A stretch of 22,317 nucleotides of DNA from Dimargaris cristalligena. Lineage: Eukaryota; Kickxellomycota; Dimargaritomycetes; Dimargaritales; Dimargaritaceae. Position numbers and translations under genes: made by a program. Position 1 is the first letter of the stretch; every line of letters starts with the position of its first letter. The notes beneath the pieces were generated by a model, which had not been told where the DNA came from, made no database searches, and was given only the letters and a program-made list of their open reading frames with translations. Shown here one piece after another: positions 1-8,983 of this stretch. Where the stretch lies: assembly GCA_027576995.1 (NCBI GenBank), contig JANBQC010000476.1, positions 1 through 22,317 of the forward strand. Direction: 5' to 3'.

Positions 1-1361
1 AATTTATGTTGTATTCAGCCATACCTTCCCTTGCTTTTTCCAGTCTCTATTAATATTTTACTACCATAAAATCAGTCTTCATACCCACCCAACTTGTTTA
101 AGTGATATGCCGCAAGTATTGGATGTAATACGAGGGCCAGTGTGATGTATTCCCAGATAACCCGTGGAATTATATTGTATTGGTTTTTACCCACAAAAGA
201 TGTCAATTAGTTACGCTGCTAAGTTGTGAAAAGCACCAAGAGCTGTCTACAAAACCAGGTGTACAGTCAAACCTACTAAACCCGAACAACTTACAGTGTA
301 ATCCATCTCTGCCGATGCGGAATTTAACCGAGGCATTAGCATGACCTTATAATGCCAATAGTCTGCTAAATGAAATGATGGTTCTGAACTACTAGAGGCC
401 CGTAGAACTTACCAACCACCTGTAACCTCCAAAAACAGCACATCGGGCTAAATGGGAGTTGGATAATATGGGCATATACATTGCGGAGCCTTCCGGCATC
501 TATTAACCTTCAATTCACAATCTACTCGACATTCCAGTGCTTCATTTTGAGAACATTCGACATACCTTCATGAAATGAAATAGCAATTCAGTTCGGCTAT
601 ATCGACTATATATATATAATTGTATACTATTCTATATTACCAACAGATGGAATAATCTATTACTTTGTTGCCCGTCTCTTAGCACAATGGCGCTCCAATC
701 AAGTATCTGTTTGTTGAATTCGTACACTGCGCCGGGTGTTTTTTTTTGCGAATCATTTCCGAGCCATCAGCTAGTATAGTGTGATTCCGACTAGCATACT
801 CCCTACTTGCTTGGTGACATAAGATGAGTATATTAATGACGATAGATAAATTTATTTGACTACAGACTGATTAATACAAAAAGTACGCACATCTATGATA
901 ATGTTAATTTAGAAAACGGAAGAGGAATATAAGAAAAATAGTGGGATGGAATTAATAGTGCAATATAATCCGGAGTTCGTTTTGTATATAATAAACTAAT
1001 GAAAAAGGACGACTTAAAAAAAAAGTAATAGATGGAGTGGAGTGGAGTGAGAATCCCACTTAGTTGGTTCGCTGGGGGAGAGTGAGAGGAGTACCAAAGA
1101 AAAGATTACACGCGAACTATACCGCAGCGCGTTGGCATTCCTAGACTTTGGGTAATTGGATAAGCCCAGTGTCCGTTGGTTCAGTCTCCGCGAACAATAG
1201 CCAGGCACATTCATATTTTACTACACAACACCACCACTACTACTACTAGTACTCACGAAGGTCTTGCTTGTATTCCGGTCCCAGTGATTTAGGAGGACGA
1301 TAAGGGTAGGGGTTTGATAGGTAAGTAGGTAGGGCAAAAGTCACTAGAGGCATACCATTGC
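1..1361. other. AT-rich intergenic stretch, no gene seen
   Basis: I see no convincing coding region or RNA gene on either strand. The longest open frame (minus, 1014-1214, 66 codons) has no recognisable motif and lies in simple AT-rich and GGAGT-repeat sequence. A short TA tract sits at about 607-618, and an (ACT)n-like run at about 1232-1247. The right end is the 3' flank of the HMG-box gene; no AATAAA was found on the minus strand within 150 bases of its stop codon. Confidence 0.5.
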
Positions 1362-2458
1362 TTAGACCTTCTTCTTCTTCTTGCTCTTGGGCTTGGCCCG
1401 ATCGTCCTGGGGAGTGGTGGGGGCGGACACAGGAGCGGCCGCCAGGGCGTCAGCCAGCGAGCGTTTCACTTTGGCAGCCTTGGTGGTGGCGGCCTTGGCC
1501 TTGGGCCGAGTCGCCTTTTCGGGAGTTTGCGGTTCAGGCGATGAGGAGAGGGGGGGAGTGGGCTGCCGGACGCCGTTGGCTTTGGTGCGGGGAGCGACGC
1601 CGAACACGGTTCCCGACCCGGAGCCAGCCTCGGTCGACGGATCCGCAGCGGACGCCGCAGGCGCGGCCCGTTTATTACGGAGGTTCTTGGGTTTGGGGGC
1701 GGACACGTAGGAGATTTCCTGATCGGGTGAGGCGGCGCGCGCGGCGGACCGGCCAGTGGTGGTGGTCGCCCGGGGGGCCGTCACTGTGGGGGATGCTTCA
1801 GCCTCTACCGAAGAAGCGTCCGAATCGGATTGGCTATCCAAACCATCGTGATTGTCTTCTTCATCATCATCCCCATGGACTTCCTCCACGAGCAAGCGGA
1901 CATCATCAATGGACAAACCCTCGAGGGCACCGTTCTTCTTGACGTATTCGGCAAATTCCCGCTCGTAGCGGTCCTTGTCGACCTGGGCGATGGCTTCATA
2001 GGGTTTCTTGGCGGCATCGGACAAGGAGTTCCACATGCGACCGAGCTCCCGGGAAATATCCTGCGACGCGACCTTACCGTCCTTGGGGGTAAGGTTGGAG
2101 CGCTCCATCATGCTAAAGTGGATATAAGGGGAGAGGGGCTTCTTGGGGGCATTGGGGTCACGGAGCCGGGCGGGCTTGGACGAAGCAGCGGCGGAGCCGG
2201 CTTCGCCGTGGAGGAAGTCGCCGGTAAGACTACCCATGATTTCGGCCACGGCCTGGAACTCGGTGGCGATACGGCGGAAGTGTTCCGCGAGCTACATGGG
2301 GGGGAGGGTTAAGAATAAGACCGAGGAGGGGTTAGGTAGGTAGGCTTAGAGTAGATGATAGGGCAGGGTATGGAGGAAGGCTGAGTTTGTATGTGTATAT
2401 GTACCTTGGCGGATTGGCCGTCGGACTTAACGACGGGCTGGGCCTTGGGACGGGTCAT
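1362..2458 (-). CDS. HMG-box chromatin protein, 327 aa, two exons
   Basis: This is a predicted DNA-bending chromatin protein with one HMG box; it probably acts in the nucleus. Exon 1 is 2458-2405 (18 codons) and exon 2 is 2291-1362. The 113-nt intron starts GTACAT, has a CTAAC branch-like site and ends ATGTAG, and both junctions are phase 0. Joining the exons adds the start MTRPKAQPVVKSDGQSAK and the helical segment LAEHFRRIATEFQA. The HMG box spans about residues 62-137, opening with DPNAPKKPLSPYIHF and carrying the conserved W in GRMWNSL and KKPYEAIAQ. A helix and an acidic patch (GDDDEED, about 158-164) follow, then a long Ser/Thr/Pro/Ala-rich region with several basic clusters, ending in KSKKKKKV. 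Nhp6-type proteins are much shorter; the long tail is more like HMO1 or zygomycete HMG-box proteins. The exact orthologue is not assigned. The upstream flank is CT-rich on the coding strand. Confidence 0.88.
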
Positions 2459-3180
2459 TTTGTGGGAGATGGAGCTGGAGAAAGGTGGGAAAGCGATAAT
2501 AGGTAGGCAGGGTTAGCCTGGAAATGAACAACGCGTATAGGGAGGACAAACCACGCGTCCAAGGGCAAGGAGGACTGAACGTTTGGGTAAGTGAGCAGTG
2601 TATGGGAGTTAGGGTTAAACAACTACTACCTAACTGACTAACTAACTAACCTGAGAGACTGTGATAAGGTGGGGGGAACAGATATTAGGAAGAAGGAACA
2701 CAGTTGGGGAGAAAGCTGGGGGGGTGGGCGGCTCTCTACTTTAAGTAGGAAAAATCCTTAGGGTCAGCTGGTTGGGGTGCTGATGATAATGCGAGGGGAA
2801 AGAGAGGGGAGGGGAGAACGAGAGGGGGGAACGCTAGGAACACCACTGTGGCAAGAAGGGCGATGGATGGGGAGAATAAAGACCACACTCCCTCTCTCTG
2901 CGCCAATCCCTCAGCTCACGCGGAACGCGTCTCTCCTAACATCCTTCTTCCCTCTCTGCGCCACCCTCCCCCAAGCAAGTGTCTCCTCCCCTTAACCGGC
3001 ATTCCCCCTCCACTCCCCTCCCCCATCCAGCTCCCGGTAATCAAATCCGGTCCTCCTCCTCCTTTATTTGCCCAGCCTTACTGGCCCTCTCTCTCTCTCT
3101 TTGGATGGATTCCACATCCAGACAGACGCACGTTGAAGCCAACCCTCTCACCTACTTCTAAAGCTATACTAACCATCGGC

Positions 3181-3223
3181 CATTTGATTTCATTTGATTT
3201 GATTTGACTTGACTTGACTTGAT
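3181..3223. repeat. Degenerate pentanucleotide microsatellite (TTTGA/CTTGA)n
   Basis: About eight units of a 5-bp motif are visible. They change from TTTGA-like units on the left to CTTGA units on the right, so the array looks like one expansion followed by a single base change that then spread. It lies about 90 bases past the POP5 stop codon, close to its likely polyadenylation signal. Confidence 0.75.
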
Positions 3224-3228
3224 TACAT

Positions 3229-3234
3229 TTTATT
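3229..3234 (-). terminator. Likely POP5 polyadenylation signal AATAAA
   Basis: A canonical AATAAA reads on the minus strand 82 bases past the POP5 stop codon. The position fits a short 3' UTR. This is sequence match only; cleavage was not shown. Confidence 0.45.
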
Positions 3235-3315
3235 GATTTTAATAAATTGAATAGGTTGTGCAACATTCTCCTACACCACCTCCCAACTCCAACAAGGCAC
3301 GGCGCTTCAACTGCG

Positions 3316-3620
3316 CTACTCTATCGCCATAATGGCCTCATCGCATTTGGAAAGTATGAACTTGGCGTCCTTCGTGACATCCACCTCGTTACGTTGGCAC
3401 CACCGCAACAGTAGCTCCTGGTTGTATCGTATGGCTGCCCGCTGGCATTTAACGATCGTTCCCGACAGGTGGAGTGCCCGTACCATACACCCCTTTCCAT
3501 CTAAACTCCGAATAAACGACAGGGCCGCCCAGATCTGCTGGTATTGATCGCGCGCTACTCGAAGTATCCCTGTACACGTCATTTGACTATAGAATTTCAC
3601 TAAAATCAGTGGGCAAGCAA

Positions 3621-3651
<31 letters not shown>

Positions 3652-3949
3652 AGAGTTGGAGTTGCTTTGCGCTGAAATAAAAAGGTACGTAATAGGGTTA
3701 GCCGGCTGGGCCCAAAAAAGAGTACTTACGTTGGACTCGATTGAGTAATTGACTATGTCCCACATCGCCAAATAGATCAATAACGGTATCGCGGATCTTC
3801 GAGAATATCGTGGTTGTGCTGACCACGAGCTTGGGGGGGTGTTTATCATCGGGGTAGATTACCCGCTGACTCAAATTGCTACAATTGTTATTATACGTTT
3901 GTTCGAACACTACTTCGAAGAGAATGTAGCGATCCTTGAGACGAACCAT
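3316..3949 (-). CDS. POP5: RNase P/MRP protein subunit POP5, 167 aa, two exons
   Basis: POP5 is a core protein of RNase P (tRNA 5' maturation) and RNase MRP (pre-rRNA cleavage), acting in the nucleus and nucleolus. Exon 1 is 3949-3730 and exon 2 is 3599-3316. The 130-nt intron has a GTAAGT donor and TTTTAG acceptor, phase 1, and a CTAAC-like site after the donor. The N-terminus MVRLKDRYILFEV is the family signature. The splice restores the strand LKFYSQMTCTGILRVARD followed by QQIWAALSFI, matching the usual Tyr-x(5)-Thr-Gly-Ile and W-x-AL-x-FI pattern. The later HLSGTIVKCQRAAIRYN matches the conserved H-x-SGTI-x-CQ region. Length is normal for the family (about 160-175 aa). A nearer acceptor (CTATAG) gives the wrong frame. 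The intron carries an AT/GT microsatellite, and the start codon lies just downstream of a TA tract. Confidence 0.95.
3621..3650. repeat. Compound (AT)9(GT)6 microsatellite in the POP5 intron
   Basis: Nine AT units are followed directly by six GT units, inside the 130-nt POP5 intron. On the coding strand this reads (AC)n(AT)n, about 21 bases upstream of the acceptor TTTTAG. Length variation here would change the distance between the branch site and the acceptor. Confidence 0.9.
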
Positions 3950-3962
3950 GGTCTTGCAAAAT

Positions 3963-3985
3963 GTATATATATATATATATATATA
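3963..3985. repeat. (TA)n tract immediately upstream of POP5
   Basis: An uninterrupted run of about eleven TA units ends 14 bases upstream of the POP5 ATG. It may serve as the AT-rich part of the promoter or 5' UTR. A similar but shorter tract lies upstream of the MCMDC2 start (about 8440-8452). Confidence 0.85.
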
Positions 3986-4506
3986 GCTCTCTCTTTGAAA
4001 GGCTAAACGGGGTGTGGGTAGTAGAAAGAAATATAGATATGGGTGAAGAGAATGCAACAGCTATGGTGAATTTAATTAAGAGAATGTGAATATGAAAAAA
4101 AGAGTTTTGTCGGGGGAGAGGGAGAAGAGTGTGGAAAAAAAGACCAACAATACAATAGTCAACATGAATTAGGTAAAAGGAATCCCCCCTCCCTCCCCCA
4201 CTAACCCAGGAAAACCTGCCCCAAAAGGACCATCATTATCATTACTATACTACCTTTCGGCTGGTTTTGTAGCATAGCGTGTAGAATATGTAAAACATTG
4301 GTACTTGAGACATTACTATTGCCTACGATTTCTTCTCGATAAATAAGCTGCACTCCTCAAATTGACTCTTACTTCCATTATATTATTATTAATGGTTTTT
4401 ACACTAATACATCGACGGCACTCAAAACATATATCCTTCATGTTTATCCCTTTGCTTACACCACCAACCACACTCTGCACATATCTTCGCTGTGCTCATT
4501 TGGCTC

Positions 4507-4512
4507 TTTATT
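4507..4512 (-). terminator. Possible MCMDC2 polyadenylation signal AATAAA
   Basis: AATAAA on the minus strand lies only 15 bases past the MCMDC2-like stop codon, inside an A-rich run. The spacing would give a very short 3' UTR, so the call is tentative. Confidence 0.35.
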
Positions 4513-4526
4513 TTTTCTTCTTATTT

Positions 4527-7500
4527 TTAATCCGATATGAGCCAGTCCAAACCTCCTTGGGAACAGACGCAGGCCCTATACTTGACTGTTAAAGTCGCTT
4601 CCATAACCCGTACACTGAACAGAGCATCTTCCACCTGGGGAACGGTCCGCAGGTGCAGTTTGGCGTGGGCCTGGGTAAGTTTGGTCAAGGTGATCAGTAC
4701 TCGGGAACCGCTTTCGAGGACATAGGGATGTTTCCGCTGCCAGGCACGGAACCGGTCGAAATACCGACTGAGAAGAAGTCGACTATCAACAGGCGAAGGA
4801 CTTGGGTGGCCGGGGCAAGTAGGGGATGATGATGTTGATAATGGTGCTGATAGTACGCGGCCATCAACTGTGTGCACTGCCACCTGCCGGCAGTGGGCCA
4901 GGTAGTGGGCCAGTTCTGCAACCCTCTGACTATAATCTGGAGTTGCCACTTCGGGGAACGACTGTGGCAATAATAGTGAGGAGGGAGGTCTGCTACAGTC
5001 TGGCGGCTGGGGCATGTGAATATCCTTTGGTTGACCTAACCAAGCGGGTGCCGAGTGGGAAGGGGAAGCGGGGGGGGACGCGGTGCCACCAACGTCAGGT
5101 GGAGGAGGGTGGGACAAGTTTGCTGTCCGAGGGAAAGGTGGTGGGTGGCCTGGGGAGGAGGGGGATTGGTGGTAGTGATCATCCAACCACAGTAGGCAAT
5201 CGAAGCGCCATAGGAGGGGATGGAGGTTACTGAGGGTCTTTCTTCCCGAGCCCCTCCCGTGGTGACTACTGGGTCCAGTCATCGGCGTGGGGAAAGTCCC
5301 AGGCAATGGTGCATCCCCCCGTAAATTCCCCCCTAGTTTGGATTCAGATGCTTCTTCCCGCACCTCCTTCTGTTTTCGTCGACGTTGCCCTAGATGGAAG
5401 GCCTGGGTGGGTATCACTCGCCAAATGACACAGGTCCCCTGCACGGTCAGCGCGTGCTGCCGAGGGAAAGGGTCCGGGGAACGGCGGACCTGCACCGCGG
5501 CTAAATTGTGCTGGAGGAGACGGTCTAGCATGATTAGTTGGGCAGGGGGTAGAGCGCTGGCTTCATCCACGAGTAGAACACCGTCGCTGGCGTCGCCGAG
5601 GCAGGGATCTATAGCCAGTGTAGTCAAGGTAATATCAGGATATCAGCCCCCCCCCACATAGACACACCGCCGCCACCCAGCCGCAGTGGGCATTTCATGG
5701 AAGTGTATTTAAGAATTAAAGAACCAAGAGCCAAGGAGTGTGCGAATGAGTGTGTACATCTATGGTGATGATATATGGTTGTTTTCTTGAAGATGTGCCC
5801 CATATATATCCCTTCGGATTGAACTTCACTTCAGGTAAATTTTTAGCCAGAGAAGTGAAGCCCTTGGGGAAGATTGGAGTGGTAGTAGTGCCTTGGGGGA
5901 GTTGTCCGCTCTTCTCAATTGGAAAGTGTACAAAACCTGCCCATCGCCTAGATCACCCCCCCTTTTCCACATACTCTGGATTGGGGGGAGCCCTTCTCTA
6001 TTGGTTCACTACACAGGGACTTTCCCCAGTCGATCGTTCCTCCGGCCCAACAAGGGCTAAAGCCTCCCCCAGACCTCTCCATTTCTGCCCTAGGATCAAC
6101 TTCCCTCCCCTTCTCTACACACATTGCAGCCTGTCTCCAACAAAGATAGATAAAAATAGCGGTAGCGAGTAGGGTTATCCAATCCTAGCCCATCCTTCGT
6201 TCCGCACCCTCTAACCACTCTCCTTCCTATTTACCTTCCAAATACTCAGCGCCATTTGACGACTCAAAGTATTTTCGTTGCGGAACTCGGCCGGTGGATT
6301 GTCCGGACACCACCACCCACGACCCCCAGCGACTGAGTTGGTGGGCCAGGGTCCGCAGGGTATGTACTACCGCGCCGTAGGAGTGAAAGGACGTGAGAAT
6401 ACCGACATGTAAACAAGCGCCGGTTTTGGTGGGCGTAGTACCCCCCTCCTCCTCTTCCTCCTCATGGTCGGTGGGTAGCACCGGCTCCCCTGAGGGAGGG
6501 ACTGGAACAATAGATACCAGACTGGCCAAAAGGGTTTCCCCTGCCAGGGGTAATGGTGGCGGTGATTCCGAGTTGGGCGTGCTGGCCAGCATTCCAGTCT
6601 TCAACCCGCGATCACTGTTGGGGAATGCTGAGTGCAGTGAGTGGGCCGTAAACCGGTGGAACAGGCTTCGGACATGGTGAAACAGTATCGTCCGGATAGT
6701 ATGAGCACTGTCGGTAGGGTTTCCAAGGGGATGGTGGTGGTGATGGTAGTAGTAGGGCAGCTGAGGTCCTAACGAATAATCGGAGAGGGTCCTAATAGGG
6801 TCACGACCATCCGATTGATCAGTAAGGGACCAAACTAATACTCTTACGGCTGGAGTGTAAGTTCCGCCCCCATCACCACTTCGGCTCTGGTGTCCTCCCC
6901 CCCTTATATCCACCCAGGGCTGTTGCATTTTCCGTTCAAGGGGGGATTCGGCACTGTTGTGGTCTACACTGACGATGAGTCGAACCCGTTGGCCCAGCCG
7001 AACGTGTCCCACCAGATAGTGGGGCAGAATCGCCTCCACGGTATACCGAATCCCATAGGAATTGGTTGCCAGGCCCCCCAGAGTCGTTCCCGGCCCCGAC
7101 CGGTCCTTTAGCCAAATACGCTGTTCATAGGGGAGCGTTTCCGGTTTATGGGTTTCGATCAGAGCCGCTTTACAATGTGGACAAACCAAATCCGCGGGCG
7201 TGGGTGCGGGAGGAACCGGCGGATAGGATGATGGCAGTGACCAGCCGCTACTACCCGTGACTCGGTAATGGGCACCTGCGGACCGGTGGATCGTGTAGGG
7301 AGGGGGGCCGAAGGGACGGAAATGCATATAATATCGGTTGCGACACCGGGGGTTCCGCCGGCATTCCCACGTTCGGGGAGTGGGGCGAAGGGTGGGCCGG
7401 TAAACCCGACTTATTTCCACACGGGAAAGCAGGAGGAGACGCTGGGCCGTCTGAAAAAGTGGGATGCGGAACGCCCGGAGACCGCCAGTGCCATCAGGGA

Positions 7501-8419
7501 GTGGCGGGGGAATCTGGTAGGCCGGGAGGGACGGAACGTGAGTGGGCTGGACTACAATATGAATTTGTTCTGGGAGTATAATCCAGTGCCGAGCCGGTCC
7601 TGGTCCTGGCACCGGTTCAGGGCCTGCGAGCCGTCGCTGTAGATACCGGAAGCAGGCCCGCAGTAGGTAGCGGTAGCACTGTCGGCCCAGGGTGGACGGC
7701 ATGTGGGGATTAAAGTAGGGGGTACCGGCGTAGTGCGTCAAGAGATGGCCCAACAAGGGGCTATAGTCGGCCGCCGTACTAGGATCCAGGGCTAAGTGAA
7801 TGTCCAGGCGGGGAATGGGGTGCAGCGGGTCCCCCCCAACGGCCTCCAGGTCTAGGTTGGCCTGGGCCCTTTCTAGGGCCGACTCAAAGGCGGCCACGTG
7901 ATGGTTGGTTAAGTACTGCAGCAGGTCTTCTTCGAGTTCGGTCAGGGCCATTGTGGTGTGACAGGGCGTCGGGGTAGTGCTGGCTGGGGGGATGGCATAA
8001 AGAGACGGGTCATCAACATTACCGGTATCCCCTTCGGAAGTCAGTGGTGACGGAAGAGGAGGTGTCCGCGTCGGCGAGGGGGATACCGGACTGATCGGAC
8101 TCTGGTCGGATAAATTAGGGGACAGAACCGCAGTACTAGACTAAGGTCGTAAGGGGTGGAGGAATTAGGGTCGCTCGGTAAAGATTAGCCTCCCCTTCCC
8201 GGATTCAGTGGCCCTCGTTGTGCCGTATATATACAGATATGCAGGTCCGGATTGTTCATATATTTAAAAAAGGTCGTTGTGAGGCAGGCCCCCGTTGAAC
8301 AAAACCCTTGGACCCGAACTTACCGAATTGGCCAGAGTTAGACCGAATGAGCTCCATGGTTGCTCCGATCGCCGTTGCCGACGGTCGGCCCAGTCCTCGA
8401 CGTATTCGACCTCGTCCAT
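4527..8419 (-). CDS. MCMDC2: MCMDC2-like MCM-related protein, 1027 aa, three exons
   Basis: The gene resembles MCMDC2, an MCM relative needed for meiotic recombination in animals. Exons are 8419-8324, 8140-6235 and 5608-4527. Introns are 183 nt (GTAAGT...CCTTAG, phase 0) and 626 nt (GTAAAT...CTATAG, phase 1), and the frame is kept throughout. From residue 96 the protein parallels animal MCMDC2: an MCM N-terminal fold with IHIVVQPTHVPSLPAY then a TAQRLLLLSRVEISRVY strand, and a zinc ribbon (C292, C298, C352, C355). A Walker-B-like GVLLVDEASALPP (about 677-689) retains the D-E pair. The C-terminal helical lid has LTKLTQAHAKLHLR then VKY, very like animal MCMDC2. No Walker A (GxxGxGKS/T) is visible, as is usual in this family. 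Unusual parts are a 95-aa Ser-Pro-rich N-terminus, a His run and Glu run in the middle, and a Pro/Ser-rich insert after the Walker B region (about 745-890). MCM8 and MCM9 are excluded by the missing Walker A and the sequence match. Exon 1 and the long intron are the least certain parts. Confidence 0.82.
5609..6234 (-). other. Long (626-nt) second intron of the MCMDC2-like gene
   Basis: The donor G/GTAAAT follows codon 667 and the acceptor CTATAG lies before the DPCLGD segment; joining gives an Asp codon. It is two to five times longer than the other six introns inferred here. The aligned protein distance between the QRKY and DGVLLVDE blocks is close to that of animal MCMDC2, so no exon need be missing. 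A 140-codon open frame on the plus strand (5750-6172) lies wholly inside and has no recognisable domain. In the last 30 bases before the acceptor the coding frame is already open (about 11 codons), but no AG lies upstream to extend the exon. Confidence 0.6.
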
Positions 8420-8983
8420 TATGAAGTGAAAGGTAGAACATATATATATATAGTAGATGAAGGTACGAAGCCCAATCCCGATGATGGTATTGATATAGGG
8501 GCGGTTAGAACATAGCATACCCTCTCTACATGCGCATTGATGCAGGGCGCTGGATATTTCCCGGGTTTTTTTGTCAATGCGGTAAGGCTGAGTTGGTGGT
8601 ATTTGGAGATTTAGCGGTGGTCTGTAGTCACCTCTACTACTCTCCCCATGACGACATACCTCTTCCGATTTCATCTAGTTACAGCGGATACACTTAAAGC
8701 GCCCATCTATACATAAACTACTGTGCGATGAATCTAAAGTAGTTTGCCCTTGCATTCGTCCATACTCGCACTATTGTAATATTATCTATAATCGAAAGGT
8801 AATTCATTTTCTATTTTAAAAGAGTTAAGAGCCAAAAGAAAGACCGAGATATGGGCAAAAAAAATAGACCTTAATCGCATTAAAAGGGATCCATCATTAT
8901 CCAATGCACTATGGTAGTGAAAGAGAGGGTGTAAAAAAAACACCCTATAAAAACCAGCAACACATTTCTTAAAGGGATCCGGT
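8420..8983. other. Intergenic region: MCMDC2 promoter side and ROK1 3' flank
   Basis: No separate gene is seen. A TA tract at about 8440-8452 lies roughly 20-35 bases upstream of the proposed MCMDC2 start. The MCMDC2 exon-1 frame is open for a further 85 codons upstream (to 8674), but the composition changes to non-coding style, so the downstream Met (8419) is preferred. The ROK1 side is A-rich; no AATAAA was found near its stop codon. Confidence 0.5.

Larger units (their letters stand above)
2459..3315. other. Intergenic region: HMG-gene promoter side and POP5 3' flank
   Basis: No gene is seen. The minus strand upstream of the HMG-box gene is rich in C and T (purine-rich on plus at about 2700-2840), a pattern common in fungal promoters. 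A CTAA tetranucleotide run lies at about 2631-2651, a CT run at about 3087-3101 and a pentanucleotide repeat at 3181-3223. Open frames of 60-119 codons on plus (2777-3207) are low-complexity Pro/Ser/Leu sequence and look like chance. Confidence 0.5.
3950..4526. other. Intergenic region: POP5 promoter side and MCMDC2 3' flank
   Basis: No gene is seen in these 577 bases. A TA dinucleotide tract at about 3963-3985 lies 14-36 bases upstream of the POP5 start codon on its coding strand, where a TATA-like or open promoter element would be expected. The rest is A/T-rich with T runs near the MCMDC2 3' end. A plus-strand open frame (4362-4592) is hydrophobic low-complexity sequence and overlaps the MCMDC2 gene end, so I do not call it. 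Confidence 0.5.

Noticed and set aside
1358..1942. 194-codon plus-strand open frame opposite the HMG-box gene
   Set aside because: It is Arg/Trp/Pro-rich shadow sequence over the well-supported HMG-box coding strand.
2777..3207. Overlapping plus-strand frames rich in Pro, Ser and Leu
   Set aside because: They are low-complexity CT-rich sequence from promoter-type DNA with no conserved features.
3588..3599. Nearer POP5 acceptor CTATAG
   Set aside because: Using it gives the wrong phase after the GTAAGT donor and loses the conserved LKFYSQ strand.
5750..6172. 140-codon plus-strand open frame with a Met start
   Set aside because: It lies inside an MCMDC2 intron and has no recognisable domain or splice structure; kept only as a finding about the intron.
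4527..8419. MCM8 or MCM9 helicase
   Set aside because: There is no Walker A loop and no canonical GDPG or arginine finger, and the C-terminal and N-terminal blocks match MCMDC2 better.
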